Shown: positions 24,213 to 34,230, counted from the stretch's first letter. The stretch: DNA of 64,000 nucleotides from Pseudobdellovibrionaceae bacterium (GCA_020635085.1 JACKAL010000002.1:1-64000); one strand, 5' to 3'. Translations and numbers: made by a program. Notes: generated by a model not told the origin, from the letters alone.

Positions 24213-25307
24213 TTAATTCTCAGTAAGATTATTGCGTTCGCTTTGAATGCGTTTTTCAATTTTGGTAAAATTATCCAAATAATATACCGACGAAACACCA
24301 CCCATTGGTTCATTCGATGCAGGACCACGTATACGCTCCTGTGCGGCCGTGGCAATCTTTCCTACCTGTTCATCATGCTCTAAGCCCGAACGACTGGCTG
24401 TTGCAGTATTCCCACTACCGCTACCATGGCCATTGCCGCCATAGCCGCTGCCGCCTCCCCCACCTCCGCCGCTTCCATAACCGCCGCCTGAGAGATTGAT
24501 TTTTGGTGTTCCATCAAATTCTGCATTCTTGGAGGATTTCGCACTGGAACCACGGCCACCAGCAGAAGCTACACCAAGTGAACCACCGAAGCCGCCCATA
24601 CCACCGCCACTACTGCCACCTCCACTACCCGAAGAGGATGCTGGAGTTCCTAGGGGCGGCCCATCTGTACTCGCTAAAGAACCGTCTGTACTCGCAGTAC
24701 CATTAGCGCTACGAAATTCTCCCGAGGCAAACTGTGACCCTGTAGTATTGGCTTTATCGACTGTGCATGCAGAATTTTTTGGATCCTGCTGACAAAGTGG
24801 CTGTTGTGCTTGCTGGTCATTTTTATTGTCCTTCATCCCTAAAGCCTTCATCAGCTCTCCAAGAGCTTGCATCATTTTGCTTAAATCGCCACTGGATTTA
24901 TCGGCTGCGTCTTTTTTTTGCTTGGGTTCTCCTTGAGTACAATAACTTTTATTTTTTTCTGCTTTTTGCGCGCCTTGCTCATCTTTTTGCGCCTTTTTTT
25001 CTTTGGATTCCTGAGCACAGGTTTTTTCACAACTAGCGATGGCGGCACCACATGCTGCAGAAAAAGCATCAACTTTGGCTTTTGCATCCTCTGCATTTTG
25101 CTTTCCTTCTTTTGCTGTTTCTCCGGCACCTACGTTACTATTACCTAATATCTGTCCACCAGCATCCATAATCTGCTTTGCCTGTTCAATCTCATCACCG
25201 GTACATTTTTTTGTAGTACTTTCTTTTTCTTTATCACAATTCGCTGCCGCTGATATGTGCGCCATGATTACCATAAAACTGACTAAAAAGAGTTTACCTA
25301 TTGTCAT
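24213..25307 (-). CDS. Secreted glycine/serine-rich protein sharing C-terminal motif with its neighbour
   Basis: 364 residues: signal peptide (cleavage near ISAAA), a cysteine-containing charged helical region (about 25-190) with KDxxQ-rich segments, a glycine/serine low-complexity stretch (about 225-315), and a C-terminal segment ending in FTKIEKRIQSERNN. The neighbouring gene product ends in a similar IEKRVDQERK. I do not recognise a family. It follows the other secreted gene by 3 bp and lies in the TadG-like operon, so it is likely exported with or by that system. Glycine-rich composition is typical of surface proteins; function unknown. Confidence 0.75.
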   Translation of the reverse strand: MTIGKLFLVSFMVIMAHISAAANCDKEKESTTKKCTGDEIEQAKQIMDAGGQILGNSNVGAGETAKEGKQNAEDAKAKVDAFSAACGAAIASCEKTCAQESKEKKAQKDEQGAQKAEKNKSYCTQGEPKQKKDAADKSSGDLSKMMQALGELMKALGMKDNKNDQQAQQPLCQQDPKNSACTVDKANTTGSQFASGEFRSANGTASTDGSLASTDGPPLGTPASSSGSGGGSSGGGMGGFGGSLGVASAGGRGSSAKSSKNAEFDGTPKINLSGGGYGSGGGGGGGSGYGGNGHGSGSGNTATASRSGLEHDEQVGKIATAAQERIRGPASNEPMGGVSSVYYLDNFTKIEKRIQSERNNLTEN

Positions 25308-25310
25308 AAA

Positions 25311-26297
25311 TTATTGCCCCATGACCTTTCGTTCTTGATCGACACGTTTTTCAATCATTAAAAATATATCTGATTGAGCAACACCAATTTGTGAATCACC
25401 AAACTGTGTAAAAAAACCTTGCCACTTACTAGCGTCCTTATCCACCTGTGTACGCTCGGGATCAACCGATGCTGTTTTGCGCGTGTCACCGCTGATGTCC
25501 CCCTCACTATCAATGCGTACTCGTCCACCATCGTAACCACCAGCTACAGATGCCGTATTGAGCTCTGGAGTAGCAGATTTACTACCATTGAGATCTTTTT
25601 TCATGTTTGCGAGAGTGCTTTTTAAATTGTTAATATCGGAATTACTTAAACCCGCTGCCTTTAAACTTTGATCATTTAAATTAGAGGCCACCGTCTGGCC
25701 ATTGGGCAAAGTGGTACTCCCATCTGCATTAGCAATAACACCTTTTTTTGCCAAATCGGCTTTAATTCTTGCAAGCTCCGCATTCATTTGCGCAGAATCC
25801 GTAGTGCCTTTTGTATCTGCAGTTGTTCCGCTCGTACTGCCACCAACTCCGAGAGAGTTCATCACATTTTGAGCATCATTCTCTTTACTACCAGCTGTTT
25901 GTGCCGCCATCATTGCAAGTGGCGCCAAAATACACGGCACGATAACATAAGGAGGACGACAGGCAGCCATCATTGCAGCTGCCATAGCCATTGCCGCAGC
26001 TTTTGTATCACTGGCTTTGTTTTTTGCATTTTGTGCCTGATTATAAGCGCCCGAACCTCCGGCACCCGCTGAACCATAATTTGTCGTCGTTGTTGTCGTT
26101 GTCATACCCGAAACACCACGGTTAATGGTAGTCCCGCCTGTACTTTTTCCCGGCGTAGCCGTAGTTGTTGTTGTATTGCCATTAGTAATTGTACAATTGA
26201 TAGCTGTTTCACAAGCTGTTTTGATTTCGTCACCAAAGGAATCAGGACTCATGGTGATAAGCGATAATGAAAGAATGATTTTAAATATTCTATGCAT
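25311..26297 (-). CDS. Secreted threonine-rich protein with Ala-rich hydrophobic region
   Basis: About 328 residues from the ATG at 26297, chosen because GGGGGAG lies just upstream and a signal peptide (SLSLITMSPDSFG) follows. The mature part has a Thr-rich repeat (TTTTTATP/TTTTTTT region), an Ala/Met hydrophobic block (AAAMAMAAAMMAACRPPYVIV near residue 100) that may span or enter a membrane, and a C-terminus DIFLMIEKRVDQER like the adjacent gene. It belongs to the minus-strand operon of the TadG-like gene, with a 182-bp gap from it that could contain an internal promoter. Unknown family. Confidence 0.75.
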   Translation of the reverse strand: MHRIFKIILSLSLITMSPDSFGDEIKTACETAINCTITNGNTTTTTATPGKSTGGTTINRGVSGMTTTTTTTNYGSAGAGGSGAYNQAQNAKNKASDTKAAAMAMAAAMMAACRPPYVIVPCILAPLAMMAAQTAGSKENDAQNVMNSLGVGGSTSGTTADTKGTTDSAQMNAELARIKADLAKKGVIANADGSTTLPNGQTVASNLNDQSLKAAGLSNSDINNLKSTLANMKKDLNGSKSATPELNTASVAGGYDGGRVRIDSEGDISGDTRKTASVDPERTQVDKDASKWQGFFTQFGDSQIGVAQSDIFLMIEKRVDQERKVMGQ

Positions 26298-26479
26298 TTT
26301 CTCCCCCGTGCTCAGGGCTTTTCCACATACCGCGAAATCGCGCCCCTTAGAGTGCATCGCGAATAGGATAGATGTACCCATGTTCTTTATCGGACAGAAG
26401 TCGGGGAATCTTTACAGATATTTGTAAATAGCTATAGATATTTAGGTTGTATTCTTATTTTGACATAGGTTCGTTTGTC

Positions 26480-28519
26480 TCACTCTGGAGCATTTAAAAT
26501 GGCACCGCTATTGCCGGGACCACCAAGATCTGCATCTACCTTTTTAAGGTAACTTTTTGAGACAATTTTTACAGAGTAACCACTGCGCCCACCATGGGGG
26601 CAACCGCCAGGGCCTGGTGCATTTTCCATGTCCCCATCACGACGCAAATCACATTTACCAAATTTTTCTGGAAATTCATAATTGACCGCTTTGTTCTGAG
26701 ACCAACCGGTTAATAAATGATCTGGATGAGCTACTGAATAAAAGGGTCGTTGTGTATAAACAGTTTTGGAGCGCTCCAATTGAGTCACAATACTATAAGG
26801 TGCTCGATTACTGGAGCCAATATCATGAAAATGTGGGTTCACAAAACTCGAAAATTGTGGCTGTGTTGGGTTAGCAAAATTATAAGAATATTGGCCTTCG
26901 ATAGAATAATACGTGATATCAAATAAATCAGGTATCACCGATGTTTCTTCCATCAAACGAATGGAATCACCTGAAATATCACTACTGTTGGTACGTGCAA
27001 GGGAGTCGGCCTGGCTATCAAACAACGGTGGATCACCGACGTGATTATAGTGGCCTAGGGCAAAAACGGGTGGCAGGGTATTGAGGTTCGCATTGTGAGT
27101 TACATTGTTGGTGAAGTAATCACTCATTGTACCTAATGCATAGGATGAGTTCATCCCTAACTTATCCCCGGGATATTTAGAATGATTAACCAAATCATCT
27201 GCCGGATTACCGCCGGCGCGGGCGCCCGAAATATTTCGCGCTGGTAAAAGAGGATCCACCATTTGTGAGCCCTGTGAGGTGGCACTCCCCGATGGCCACT
27301 GGGAGCTGTACCAGGGACCCACACGACCACCAAAAGGCTTGGCAATAGCTTCCGCTTGTAAAACAGCGGGTTGACCAAAGGGCGAAAAAATTTTGCGTGG
27401 CTGCGACGTGGCTTTTATACTCATATACGGCATGCACCACGGATTTTTTTCCACACCATAGGGGACGGAATTCCCCGAAGACCACACGTTTTGTAAGACG
27501 CCATTATTGCGACCGCCAACAAGGGCGAGGTATGCTGCCGGCGGTACATTCTCAGCACTGCGGCTGGGTAAAATTTTTGTTGTACAGGTGAAGCCACTCC
27601 AAATCATACTCACATAGGTAACAACCGGATAGATTTCTATTTTAGGAAGCCAAAAATCTCGCGTACTGCAATTGCCAGGAACATCAGAAGACAAAGAATT
27701 CTTTAATGTCATACTCGCAGTTTGTCTTTGTGGTTCAGTTAAATTTTTACGCAAGGTTTGTAAGGACCCTTGATAAACGGACTGCCCGATAAAATCGGTC
27801 ATTTGCGTGGCCGGTTGACTCAATTGATTGGCCATTTGATCAATCATCTCGGAACGTTTTGTCGCTTCGTAGATGTAAGCTAAAAACCAACTGGCGGAAA
27901 GTTGCCAATTCAAAACACCGACCACTTTGCACTTTTCCTCAATCTCCCCGCGCACTCGATCGAGATATTGATTAAGTGAGTCGGTGAACCCAAAGGGATC
28001 CCCTCCTCCTGAGGCGGGTGGGACCGCCGAGAATGAATCGAGATTTTGACATAAAGACACCGTCGCGTTGGCCTCTGTGATCTGGTACTCACGCCACATC
28101 GAACTTCCGATACACACACCCGGCGCATGTCGCCCTTCGCCTAAACGATCAAAAAAAGAATCCGTCTCTTGGCCAAGATTTGGGTGTAAAAAAATGGGGT
28201 GTTTTTTTAGACGTGATTCTGGTCCTATACCAATCGAAGCACTGCCAATCACACGCAATCGATAGGTTAATAATTTATACGCTTGGCGCATTTGATAATT
28301 AATATGCGCAATTTCATTAAGCATTTCCGCTTGTTTACTGGCCGCATAGTAAGCAGCAAGATCCGTAGAATTTTGCAAATTGATTTTATCGTAAACAACC
28401 AGGCCTACATTTATCGACATAGCAAAAAAGACGAAAAGAATTTGGAACACAAGCACCAAAAAAATTGCAATTTGTCCCTTATTTGAGCGTAATTGGCGCA
28501 TTCTATTATTGAACAACAT
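26480..28519 (-). CDS. TadG-like secretion/pilus-associated protein
   Basis: A 679-residue protein opening with a positively charged N-terminus and one hydrophobic helix (about 17-42) followed by NVGLVVYDKINLQNSTDLAAYYAA, the arrangement of TadE/TadG-type pseudopilin-like proteins (KGQIAIFLVLVF...). The rest is a large extracytoplasmic domain rich in Ser, Asn, Pro, Trp and Tyr with several cysteines. TadG proteins are membrane-anchored parts of the Flp pilus system. The TadB/TadC-like genes are 18 kb away in the same window, so the system seems scattered. Start at 28519 (ATG) or 28501. Confidence 0.75.
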   Translation of the reverse strand: MLFNNRMRQLRSNKGQIAIFLVLVFQILFVFFAMSINVGLVVYDKINLQNSTDLAAYYAASKQAEMLNEIAHINYQMRQAYKLLTYRLRVIGSASIGIGPESRLKKHPIFLHPNLGQETDSFFDRLGEGRHAPGVCIGSSMWREYQITEANATVSLCQNLDSFSAVPPASGGGDPFGFTDSLNQYLDRVRGEIEEKCKVVGVLNWQLSASWFLAYIYEATKRSEMIDQMANQLSQPATQMTDFIGQSVYQGSLQTLRKNLTEPQRQTASMTLKNSLSSDVPGNCSTRDFWLPKIEIYPVVTYVSMIWSGFTCTTKILPSRSAENVPPAAYLALVGGRNNGVLQNVWSSGNSVPYGVEKNPWCMPYMSIKATSQPRKIFSPFGQPAVLQAEAIAKPFGGRVGPWYSSQWPSGSATSQGSQMVDPLLPARNISGARAGGNPADDLVNHSKYPGDKLGMNSSYALGTMSDYFTNNVTHNANLNTLPPVFALGHYNHVGDPPLFDSQADSLARTNSSDISGDSIRLMEETSVIPDLFDITYYSIEGQYSYNFANPTQPQFSSFVNPHFHDIGSSNRAPYSIVTQLERSKTVYTQRPFYSVAHPDHLLTGWSQNKAVNYEFPEKFGKCDLRRDGDMENAPGPGGCPHGGRSGYSVKIVSKSYLKKVDADLGGPGNSGAILNAPE

Positions 28520-28671
28520 GTTGGCTCGGCTTTCAAGAGTCTGTTCTTGAGGAGACGACGTGCGTGTTTATCGACAAGACGATCGTGCATATGAGCCCGT
28601 CCAAGAATGTCTTGAAATCGACACGTAGTATCCTTTGACGGGAGTTCACGAATAGTTCAATCTTACAACAT

Positions 28672-29442
28672 ATGAAGACATGTTCTTTCTTGACCAAAGT
28701 CCTATTTTTCGTCCTCTCTCTGTCACCGCTAGCAAATGCAGAACTACTGTTTGAGGGGTATTACAAAATCCAACTGGAAAACCAACACTTGGGGTATTTC
28801 ATTCAACGTTATGCCCTCGATGCAAATACGAAACTTTTTTCATCAACGTATTATTTTCTCACACAAGCGAATAATGTAACCACAATCGAAAGTCTCAATG
28901 CCAAATCCAATGTTAAATTTGAACCACAAAGTTATCAATACAGTCGACTTGAAGGAAAAAATACAAAAGCTATTGATGCTCTCGTAAAGGGTAAAAAGTT
29001 GGTAATGAAAATTGTCGAAAACGGCAAAGCCACTGCCAAAGAAATTTCTATCAACGATAAAGTATTTTTGAGTACATTTTTATCTTATCTTATGATGAAA
29101 ACCCCTAAAGGGGTTTCGGTGGGTAATAAATTCACCTACACTGCTATCGCCGAAGAAGATGGCTCTGTCGAATCGGGCGAAGCGTACGTTAAAGAACAGG
29201 TAAAGGAGCAAGGTCTTGATACGTTCCGCACACTCAATACCTTCAAAAAAGAAGAGTTTGTAAATTGGCTCGACACAAAAGGGGAGTCGATAAAAACCCA
29301 TGTTCCCAAACTCAATCTCACAGCAGAGCTGGTGACCAATCCTAAAGATGCTTACAAAGATATGCCCTTTAATGAAAGCTCCATCAAACTCCTTTTTGGT
29401 AATGTCCCAGAAGGTAAAACCAATATGCTCTTTAAAAAATAA
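28672..29442 (+). CDS. Secreted protein of unknown function, upstream of dppB
   Basis: 256 residues with a signal peptide ending LANA (about residue 23), then a beta-rich domain without cysteines. The opening strand pattern LLFEGYYKIQLENQHLGYFIQR is like periplasmic DUF3108-type proteins, which start with a similar transcription of a beta-barrel-like domain, but I cannot confirm that. The stop overlaps the dppB start by one base (TAATG), so it is in the same operon as the peptide permease pair. TTGACG at 28635-28640 could be the -35 of the operon promoter. Confidence 0.75.
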   Translation: MKTCSFLTKVLFFVLSLSPLANAELLFEGYYKIQLENQHLGYFIQRYALDANTKLFSSTYYFLTQANNVTTIESLNAKSNVKFEPQSYQYSRLEGKNTKAIDALVKGKKLVMKIVENGKATAKEISINDKVFLSTFLSYLMMKTPKGVSVGNKFTYTAIAEEDGSVESGEAYVKEQVKEQGLDTFRTLNTFKKEEFVNWLDTKGESIKTHVPKLNLTAELVTNPKDAYKDMPFNESSIKLLFGNVPEGKTNMLFKK

Positions 29443-30359
29443 TGCTTTATGTATTCAAACGCCTTTTTTTATTAATTCCTGTTTTATTTGGCGTTTTTAC
29501 GATCACTTTTTTTTTAATTCATATGATCCCGGGTGATCCGGTGGAAATCATGCTTGGCGATTATGCCAGCCAAGCGGACCGTGCGTCTCTTCGTAAAGAA
29601 TTGGGCTTGGATCAACCGCTATCGACCCAATACTTCACTCAGCTCCGCAATGTTATGCATTTTAATTTTGGCTCCTCGCTGCATTCGAAAAAACCTGTAG
29701 CGACAGAAATTTTAGCACGTGTTCCCGCCTCGTTTGAGCTTGGTTTTGCTGCACTCTTTTTGGCTATTGTTATCGGTATTCCGTTGGGTGTTGGTGCTGC
29801 GATCAAAGAATCTTCTTGGATAGATCATTTCGTTCTCTCAGGTAGCGTTCTCGGACTTTCCTTTCCTGCTTTGTGGTCCGGGCCTCTTCTTATATGGCTA
29901 TTTGCCATAGAGTTAGATTGGTTGCCGATGGGGGAACGTGGAACGCTTTGGCATCTCATTTTACCATCGATCTCTTTAAGTGTTGGCATTATTGCCCTCG
30001 TCACACGTATGACTCGCAGCTCAATGCTCGATGTTCTCAGAGAAGACTACATAAAAGTTGCCCGCGCTAAAGGGCTACCTCCAATACGGATTTATTTTCA
30101 TCATGCTCTTACCAATGCGATTATTCCTATTCTTACTATTTTAGGTTTAATTATGGGTGCCCTGCTAACAGGCGCCGTCATTGTCGAAACCATTTTTGAT
30201 TGGCCAGGTATTGGCCTGTTACTTTATCAATCGATTCAAAACCGCGATTATCCAGTGGTGCAAGGCTGTGTGTTTTTTGTGTCTGTGGTTTATGTTATGG
30301 CAAATTTTCTCACTGATCTGTCCTACGCCTACTTCAATCCCAAAATAAGGCAAATGTAA
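29442..30359 (+). CDS. Peptide ABC transporter permease, DppB/OppB family
   Basis: 305 residues with six hydrophobic helices and the EAA-loop DYIKVARAKGLPPIRIYFHHALTNAIIPIL region that contacts the ATPase. The N-terminal TM followed by the GDPVEIMLG sequence is characteristic of DppB-type permeases. In an intact system it pairs with DppC, two ATPases and a binding protein; only the permeases are in this window. Neighbouring nagZ and the amgK operon suggest murein peptides as a possible substrate, but that is inference. Confidence 0.92.
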   Translation: MLYVFKRLFLLIPVLFGVFTITFFLIHMIPGDPVEIMLGDYASQADRASLRKELGLDQPLSTQYFTQLRNVMHFNFGSSLHSKKPVATEILARVPASFELGFAALFLAIVIGIPLGVGAAIKESSWIDHFVLSGSVLGLSFPALWSGPLLIWLFAIELDWLPMGERGTLWHLILPSISLSVGIIALVTRMTRSSMLDVLREDYIKVARAKGLPPIRIYFHHALTNAIIPILTILGLIMGALLTGAVIVETIFDWPGIGLLLYQSIQNRDYPVVQGCVFFVSVVYVMANFLTDLSYAYFNPKIRQM

Positions 30360-30361
30360 AT

Positions 30362-31177
30362 ATGTGGCACAAGTTCAACATGAAATTAAAAGCTGGAGTG
30401 CTCATTGTTGCTGCGATTTTTATAATCGGCCTTATCGGCCCTCTCTTAGTTAGCCAATCTCCGCTGGAGATTCATTTACAAGAAAGATTTTTACCCCCAA
30501 GCACCTCACATTTTTTTGGTACAGATAACAATGGCACAGACATATTAAGTATCTTTGTTTATGGTGCTCGTGTCAGTGTCGCTATTTCTGTCCTTGTTGT
30601 TACGCTCAATCTTTTTGTCGGCTTGATCATCGGATCCATTGCTGGTTTTTTTGGTGGCCTATTTGATTTATTAATTATGCGTCTTGTAGATATGGTTTTT
30701 GGTTTTCCCGGTTTTCTTCTTGTCCTTGCCGTGGCAGCAATTATGCAACAAGCCTCCCTCTTTAGTGTGATTTTTGCTCTTTGTATTACTGGCTGGGCCT
30801 CCTACAGTCGATTGGTGCGTGGAGAAATCCTTTATCTCAAGGAAAAAGAGTTTGTTGTGGCTGCCCATGCAATGGGGTTTAGTAATACACGTATTTTGAT
30901 GGGGCATATCTGGCCAAACCTGATGGCACCTTTGTTAATTCAATCTTCGTTTAATATGGCCTCTACAATTATAGCCGAATCCAGTTTAAGTTTTTTAGGC
31001 CTCGGCGTCCCACCCGATACTCCGAGCTGGGGTTCCCTTCTCGGTGCTGGACGGCAATTTCTTATTGAAGCACCTCAAATGAGCACATTTCCTGGGCTCG
31101 GTATTGTACTGTTGGTTCTTGGTTTTAATTTATTAGGCGACGGCCTACGCGAGCACCTTGATCCACACCAGCATTAA
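30362..31177 (+). CDS. Peptide ABC transporter permease, DppC/OppC family
   Basis: 271 residues with an N-terminal helix, the HFFGTDNNGTDILS motif typical of DppC (FGTDxxGRD), and the EAA loop EFVVAAHAMGFSNTRILMGHIWPNLMAPL. Starts 2 bp after dppB, so the two are co-translated. No ATPase gene follows; nagZ begins 76 bp later after its own GGAG ribosome site. Confidence 0.93.
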   Translation: MWHKFNMKLKAGVLIVAAIFIIGLIGPLLVSQSPLEIHLQERFLPPSTSHFFGTDNNGTDILSIFVYGARVSVAISVLVVTLNLFVGLIIGSIAGFFGGLFDLLIMRLVDMVFGFPGFLLVLAVAAIMQQASLFSVIFALCITGWASYSRLVRGEILYLKEKEFVVAAHAMGFSNTRILMGHIWPNLMAPLLIQSSFNMASTIIAESSLSFLGLGVPPDTPSWGSLLGAGRQFLIEAPQMSTFPGLGIVLLVLGFNLLGDGLREHLDPHQH

Positions 31178-31253
31178 AAAGTATCTTCATTTGTAATAGC
31201 ACTATTGATCATCTTTTAACATCTTGTTACGATCAGTGGAGATTGGAGTCGCT

Positions 31254-32372
31254 ATGATAGAAAAGGTTGGGCAACATTTTATCATCGGCCTACGCGGTCC
31301 CACCCTCCTTCCCGATGAGCGAGATTTCCTTATTAAATACAATATTGGTGGCGTGATTTTATTTGATCGCAACTTGCAATCTCCAGAGCAAATCCATGCC
31401 CTCTGTACTGAACTCCATTCCCTACGCCAAGAAACAAAAGATCATGCACCCCTCATAGTTAGCATTGATATGGAAGGCGGTCGTGTACATCGCCTCAAAT
31501 CTCCTTTTACGAAGTGGCCCGCTCTTAAACACATCGGTGATGTAAATTCTAGCTCACTTGCTTTTCGCTTTGCTCTCCATATGGGCGAAGAGATGCGCGC
31601 TTTTGGCATCAATTTAGATTTTGCACCCTGTGTAGATATCTTCTCCAATCCGAAGAATGTACTTATCGGCGATCGCTCATTGAGCACGGATCCAGAAATC
31701 GTGACCCACTTAGCATCAGCCATTGTCCGCGGTTACCTCAAAGCCGGAGTAATTCCCTGTGCAAAACATTTTCCCGGTCACGGGGCGACAGAGATCGATA
31801 GTCACTTTGATCTTCCCGTTTCTGAAGAAACCTTAATGGATCTTGATAAAAGCCAATCTCTTGAACCTTTTAAAAAGGTTTTTAAATCGCGTTGTGATTT
31901 GGTAATGACTGCACATATTAAATACGAAAAAATTGATGCCAAATGGCCCGTCACTCTTTCGCCCACTTTTTTAAAACAAATTTTACGTGATGTGCTCCGA
32001 TATCGTGGGCTCATTATCACTGATGATTTGGATATGAAGGCTCTTGCAAAATATTATCCCAAAGAACAAATTCCTGTCCAAGCGTTAGTGGCAGGAGCCA
32101 ATATTCTACTTTATTGTAACGACTTTAATTCTCCGGGGAAGGCAATGAATGCCGTTGCCCGCGCCATTAAAGAAAAAGTTATCCCTATCGAGCAGATCGA
32201 AAAAAATTACTCGGAGATTTTGAGCTTTAAGAAAAAACATATCGGCGACTCACAAATGCCTTATCCTCTGGAAAAGGCCATGGACATCATCAAACGCCAG
32301 GAACACAAAGAATTTGCCGAAGCTGTCGCTTCGGGCCAAGTACAAAAATTCTTACAAGACTCGCCAGAATAA
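31254..32372 (+). CDS. nagZ: Beta-N-acetylhexosaminidase NagZ (GH3)
   Basis: Removes N-acetylglucosamine from anhydromuropeptides or other GlcNAc glycans; in recycling it acts in the cytoplasm. No signal peptide is seen, in agreement. The 372 residues (from the ATG at 31254, with GGAG upstream; a TTG at 31224 also opens the frame) show the GH3 motifs IDMEGGRV near 71, KHFPGHGATEIDSH (171-184) carrying the catalytic loop His, and TDDLDMKAL (256-264) carrying the nucleophile. Together with anmK, amgK and murU it supplies a nearly complete muropeptide sugar recycling set within 11 kb. Confidence 0.95.
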   Translation: MIEKVGQHFIIGLRGPTLLPDERDFLIKYNIGGVILFDRNLQSPEQIHALCTELHSLRQETKDHAPLIVSIDMEGGRVHRLKSPFTKWPALKHIGDVNSSSLAFRFALHMGEEMRAFGINLDFAPCVDIFSNPKNVLIGDRSLSTDPEIVTHLASAIVRGYLKAGVIPCAKHFPGHGATEIDSHFDLPVSEETLMDLDKSQSLEPFKKVFKSRCDLVMTAHIKYEKIDAKWPVTLSPTFLKQILRDVLRYRGLIITDDLDMKALAKYYPKEQIPVQALVAGANILLYCNDFNSPGKAMNAVARAIKEKVIPIEQIEKNYSEILSFKKKHIGDSQMPYPLEKAMDIIKRQEHKEFAEAVASGQVQKFLQDSPE

Positions 32373-32386
32373 AGTAGAACGGCACC

Positions 32387-34189
32387 ATGTGGTGCCTTTT
32401 CTTTATTTTTTTTGTTCACGCCCAAGATATGGTGGCTCCACGCCAGTACATTTTTGGCTCCCGGGAGGGAGAAGAATTTTCCGAACGCACTCTCCATGTT
32501 CCCTACACAGAAATAAAACCAAATCCAACACTGCTTACCCATTCTGCATTCGATAATATTTTCCTCGGACAAACCTCTGTTCAGGCAAAAACGCAAGGAT
32601 CCCCAACCGTCTCGCTACGCGGCTCTTCGCAGGCCGCCCGTGTGTTGTATGTGCTTGATGGTGTGCCGCTTAATTTTGCCGATGGTTTCGGTGGCTCTTC
32701 CTTATTTATTCCGATCGAAATTACCAATAAAGTAGACATTATCGAAGGACCCGTATCGGCGCAGTACGGTGCGTACGCCATGGCCGGTGCACTACACTTT
32801 AAAACCAAACAGGAAAATACACCACTTATACGTTTAGGATTAGGAAGTGCTCATCATGCGCTGACACCTTTAACAACCACAAATCTCGCTGCCGTAGCGC
32901 CACTGATCCAATCAGATAATCACAAAATCCAAGCCAGTGTTTTTTTAGAAAACGATCGCGGTGATTTCCAATTTGATACGAATGGCACTTCACAAGAGCG
33001 CAAAAATAACAGCCAAAATCTACGTCGCATTACGGTGACGTCACGTCATCAAATAGACAAGTGGTTTCTACAATCTGTTGTTCTCTATGCAGGACTCAAT
33101 AAAGTGACACCGGGGCCCTTACATACACCACTCGCTACATGGCAAAAAACGGAGGCGTTTTTTACCTCTGTGTCTGCCCAATATAATGACGGAAAGCAAA
33201 GCGCGAAATCCATATTGTCGTATTCTTCTCTCAACTCAAAGTATATTGATTTCTCTTTTAACTCTTCTGCCTCACAAAAGTATTTTATTAGTCAAAATTA
33301 TCTACGACCACTCTCTCGCCAATGGGCATCTGTAACCACTGTCGACTTGAACTTTAATTCGTATCAGGCAAGCTACGTGAACAATCAGGTTTACAATCGT
33401 ACAGAACCCGAACTTGCAGAAACCCTCGTCTATTCCCCAACTCCCCATTTCACTGTTGAGCCCACTGTTCGTTATCTGGCTCGCTACAACCAGTGGGCAG
33501 GTCAAATCAATTTTCCATATCGATGGGAACATGCGCGCATCTGGGCCAGCATGGGACAAGGTTTTCGCCCGCCGTCTCTTACCGATCTTTACTCCGAAAC
33601 CTCTTTTTTTATTGGTAATTCACACTTAAAACCAGAAAGGTCTTTACAGGGGGAGGTGGGACTCGGATGGGATTCACCATACATGTCTGTCTCCACCAGT
33701 TTTTACATTACCCGCTACCAGGAGCTTTTGCAAAGCACGGCGATATCGGGAAAACTAACGAAACAAAATGTGGGGAAAGCTGAAACATCAGGTTTTAATA
33801 CTGGACTACTGGTTCCTCTGGGACATTTTGTGTGGAAACTCAATCACTCTTTGATGTTTGCACAAACTCTACCGGATCATACCCCGATTATGTTCACCCC
33901 TAAAAATCAATTTTTTAGTAGTCTGTCCTGGCACAATAATAATTGGTCGTTAACAGCCCAGCATTCCATCTGGAGTGCTTTTTACGATATTAATTTTTCT
34001 ACGGGTTCATCAATACGTTTAAATTCTTGGAATGGCTCGGATGTGCTCATTGGTTACCAAACAACAAAGTCTTGGAAAATAAATTTTGGAGCCTTTAATA
34101 TTTTTAATAATCAACGGCAACTCAGCTATGATTTCCCTGAGCCGCAAAGACGCTTATTTTTAAGCTTAGAAATTCCCTTAAGAAGGTAG
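32387..34189 (+). CDS. TonB-dependent outer-membrane receptor
   Basis: A 600-residue receptor with a signal peptide ending VHAQ (about 13), a plug domain (about 45-145) with SLRGSSQAARVLYVLDGVPLN and VDIIEGPVSAQYGAYAMAGALHF, and a beta-barrel ending in the usual aromatic-position strand (RRLFLSLEIPLRR). GQGFRPPSLTDLY near 385 is the conserved barrel motif. Such receptors import siderophores, cobalamin or sugars using TonB energy; the substrate cannot be told and no TonB box is obvious. Size is small for the family. It follows nagZ by 14 bp, with weak ribosome site. Confidence 0.92.
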   Translation: MWCLFFIFFVHAQDMVAPRQYIFGSREGEEFSERTLHVPYTEIKPNPTLLTHSAFDNIFLGQTSVQAKTQGSPTVSLRGSSQAARVLYVLDGVPLNFADGFGGSSLFIPIEITNKVDIIEGPVSAQYGAYAMAGALHFKTKQENTPLIRLGLGSAHHALTPLTTTNLAAVAPLIQSDNHKIQASVFLENDRGDFQFDTNGTSQERKNNSQNLRRITVTSRHQIDKWFLQSVVLYAGLNKVTPGPLHTPLATWQKTEAFFTSVSAQYNDGKQSAKSILSYSSLNSKYIDFSFNSSASQKYFISQNYLRPLSRQWASVTTVDLNFNSYQASYVNNQVYNRTEPELAETLVYSPTPHFTVEPTVRYLARYNQWAGQINFPYRWEHARIWASMGQGFRPPSLTDLYSETSFFIGNSHLKPERSLQGEVGLGWDSPYMSVSTSFYITRYQELLQSTAISGKLTKQNVGKAETSGFNTGLLVPLGHFVWKLNHSLMFAQTLPDHTPIMFTPKNQFFSSLSWHNNNWSLTAQHSIWSAFYDINFSTGSSIRLNSWNGSDVLIGYQTTKSWKINFGAFNIFNNQRQLSYDFPEPQRRLFLSLEIPLRR

Positions 34190-34230
34190 AAATAAATACG
34201 CGCCTACTAGGCACGCCCTAAATAAAAAGA

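Noticed and set aside
24496..24792. 98-codon proline-rich plus-strand frame
   Set aside because: Mirror of the glycine-rich repeats in the minus-strand gene (Gly codons read as Pro on the other strand).
24213..28519. Tad-like genes as a complete pilus locus
   Set aside because: No Flp pilin, Tad ATPase, secretin or prepilin peptidase is present here; only isolated parts can be claimed.
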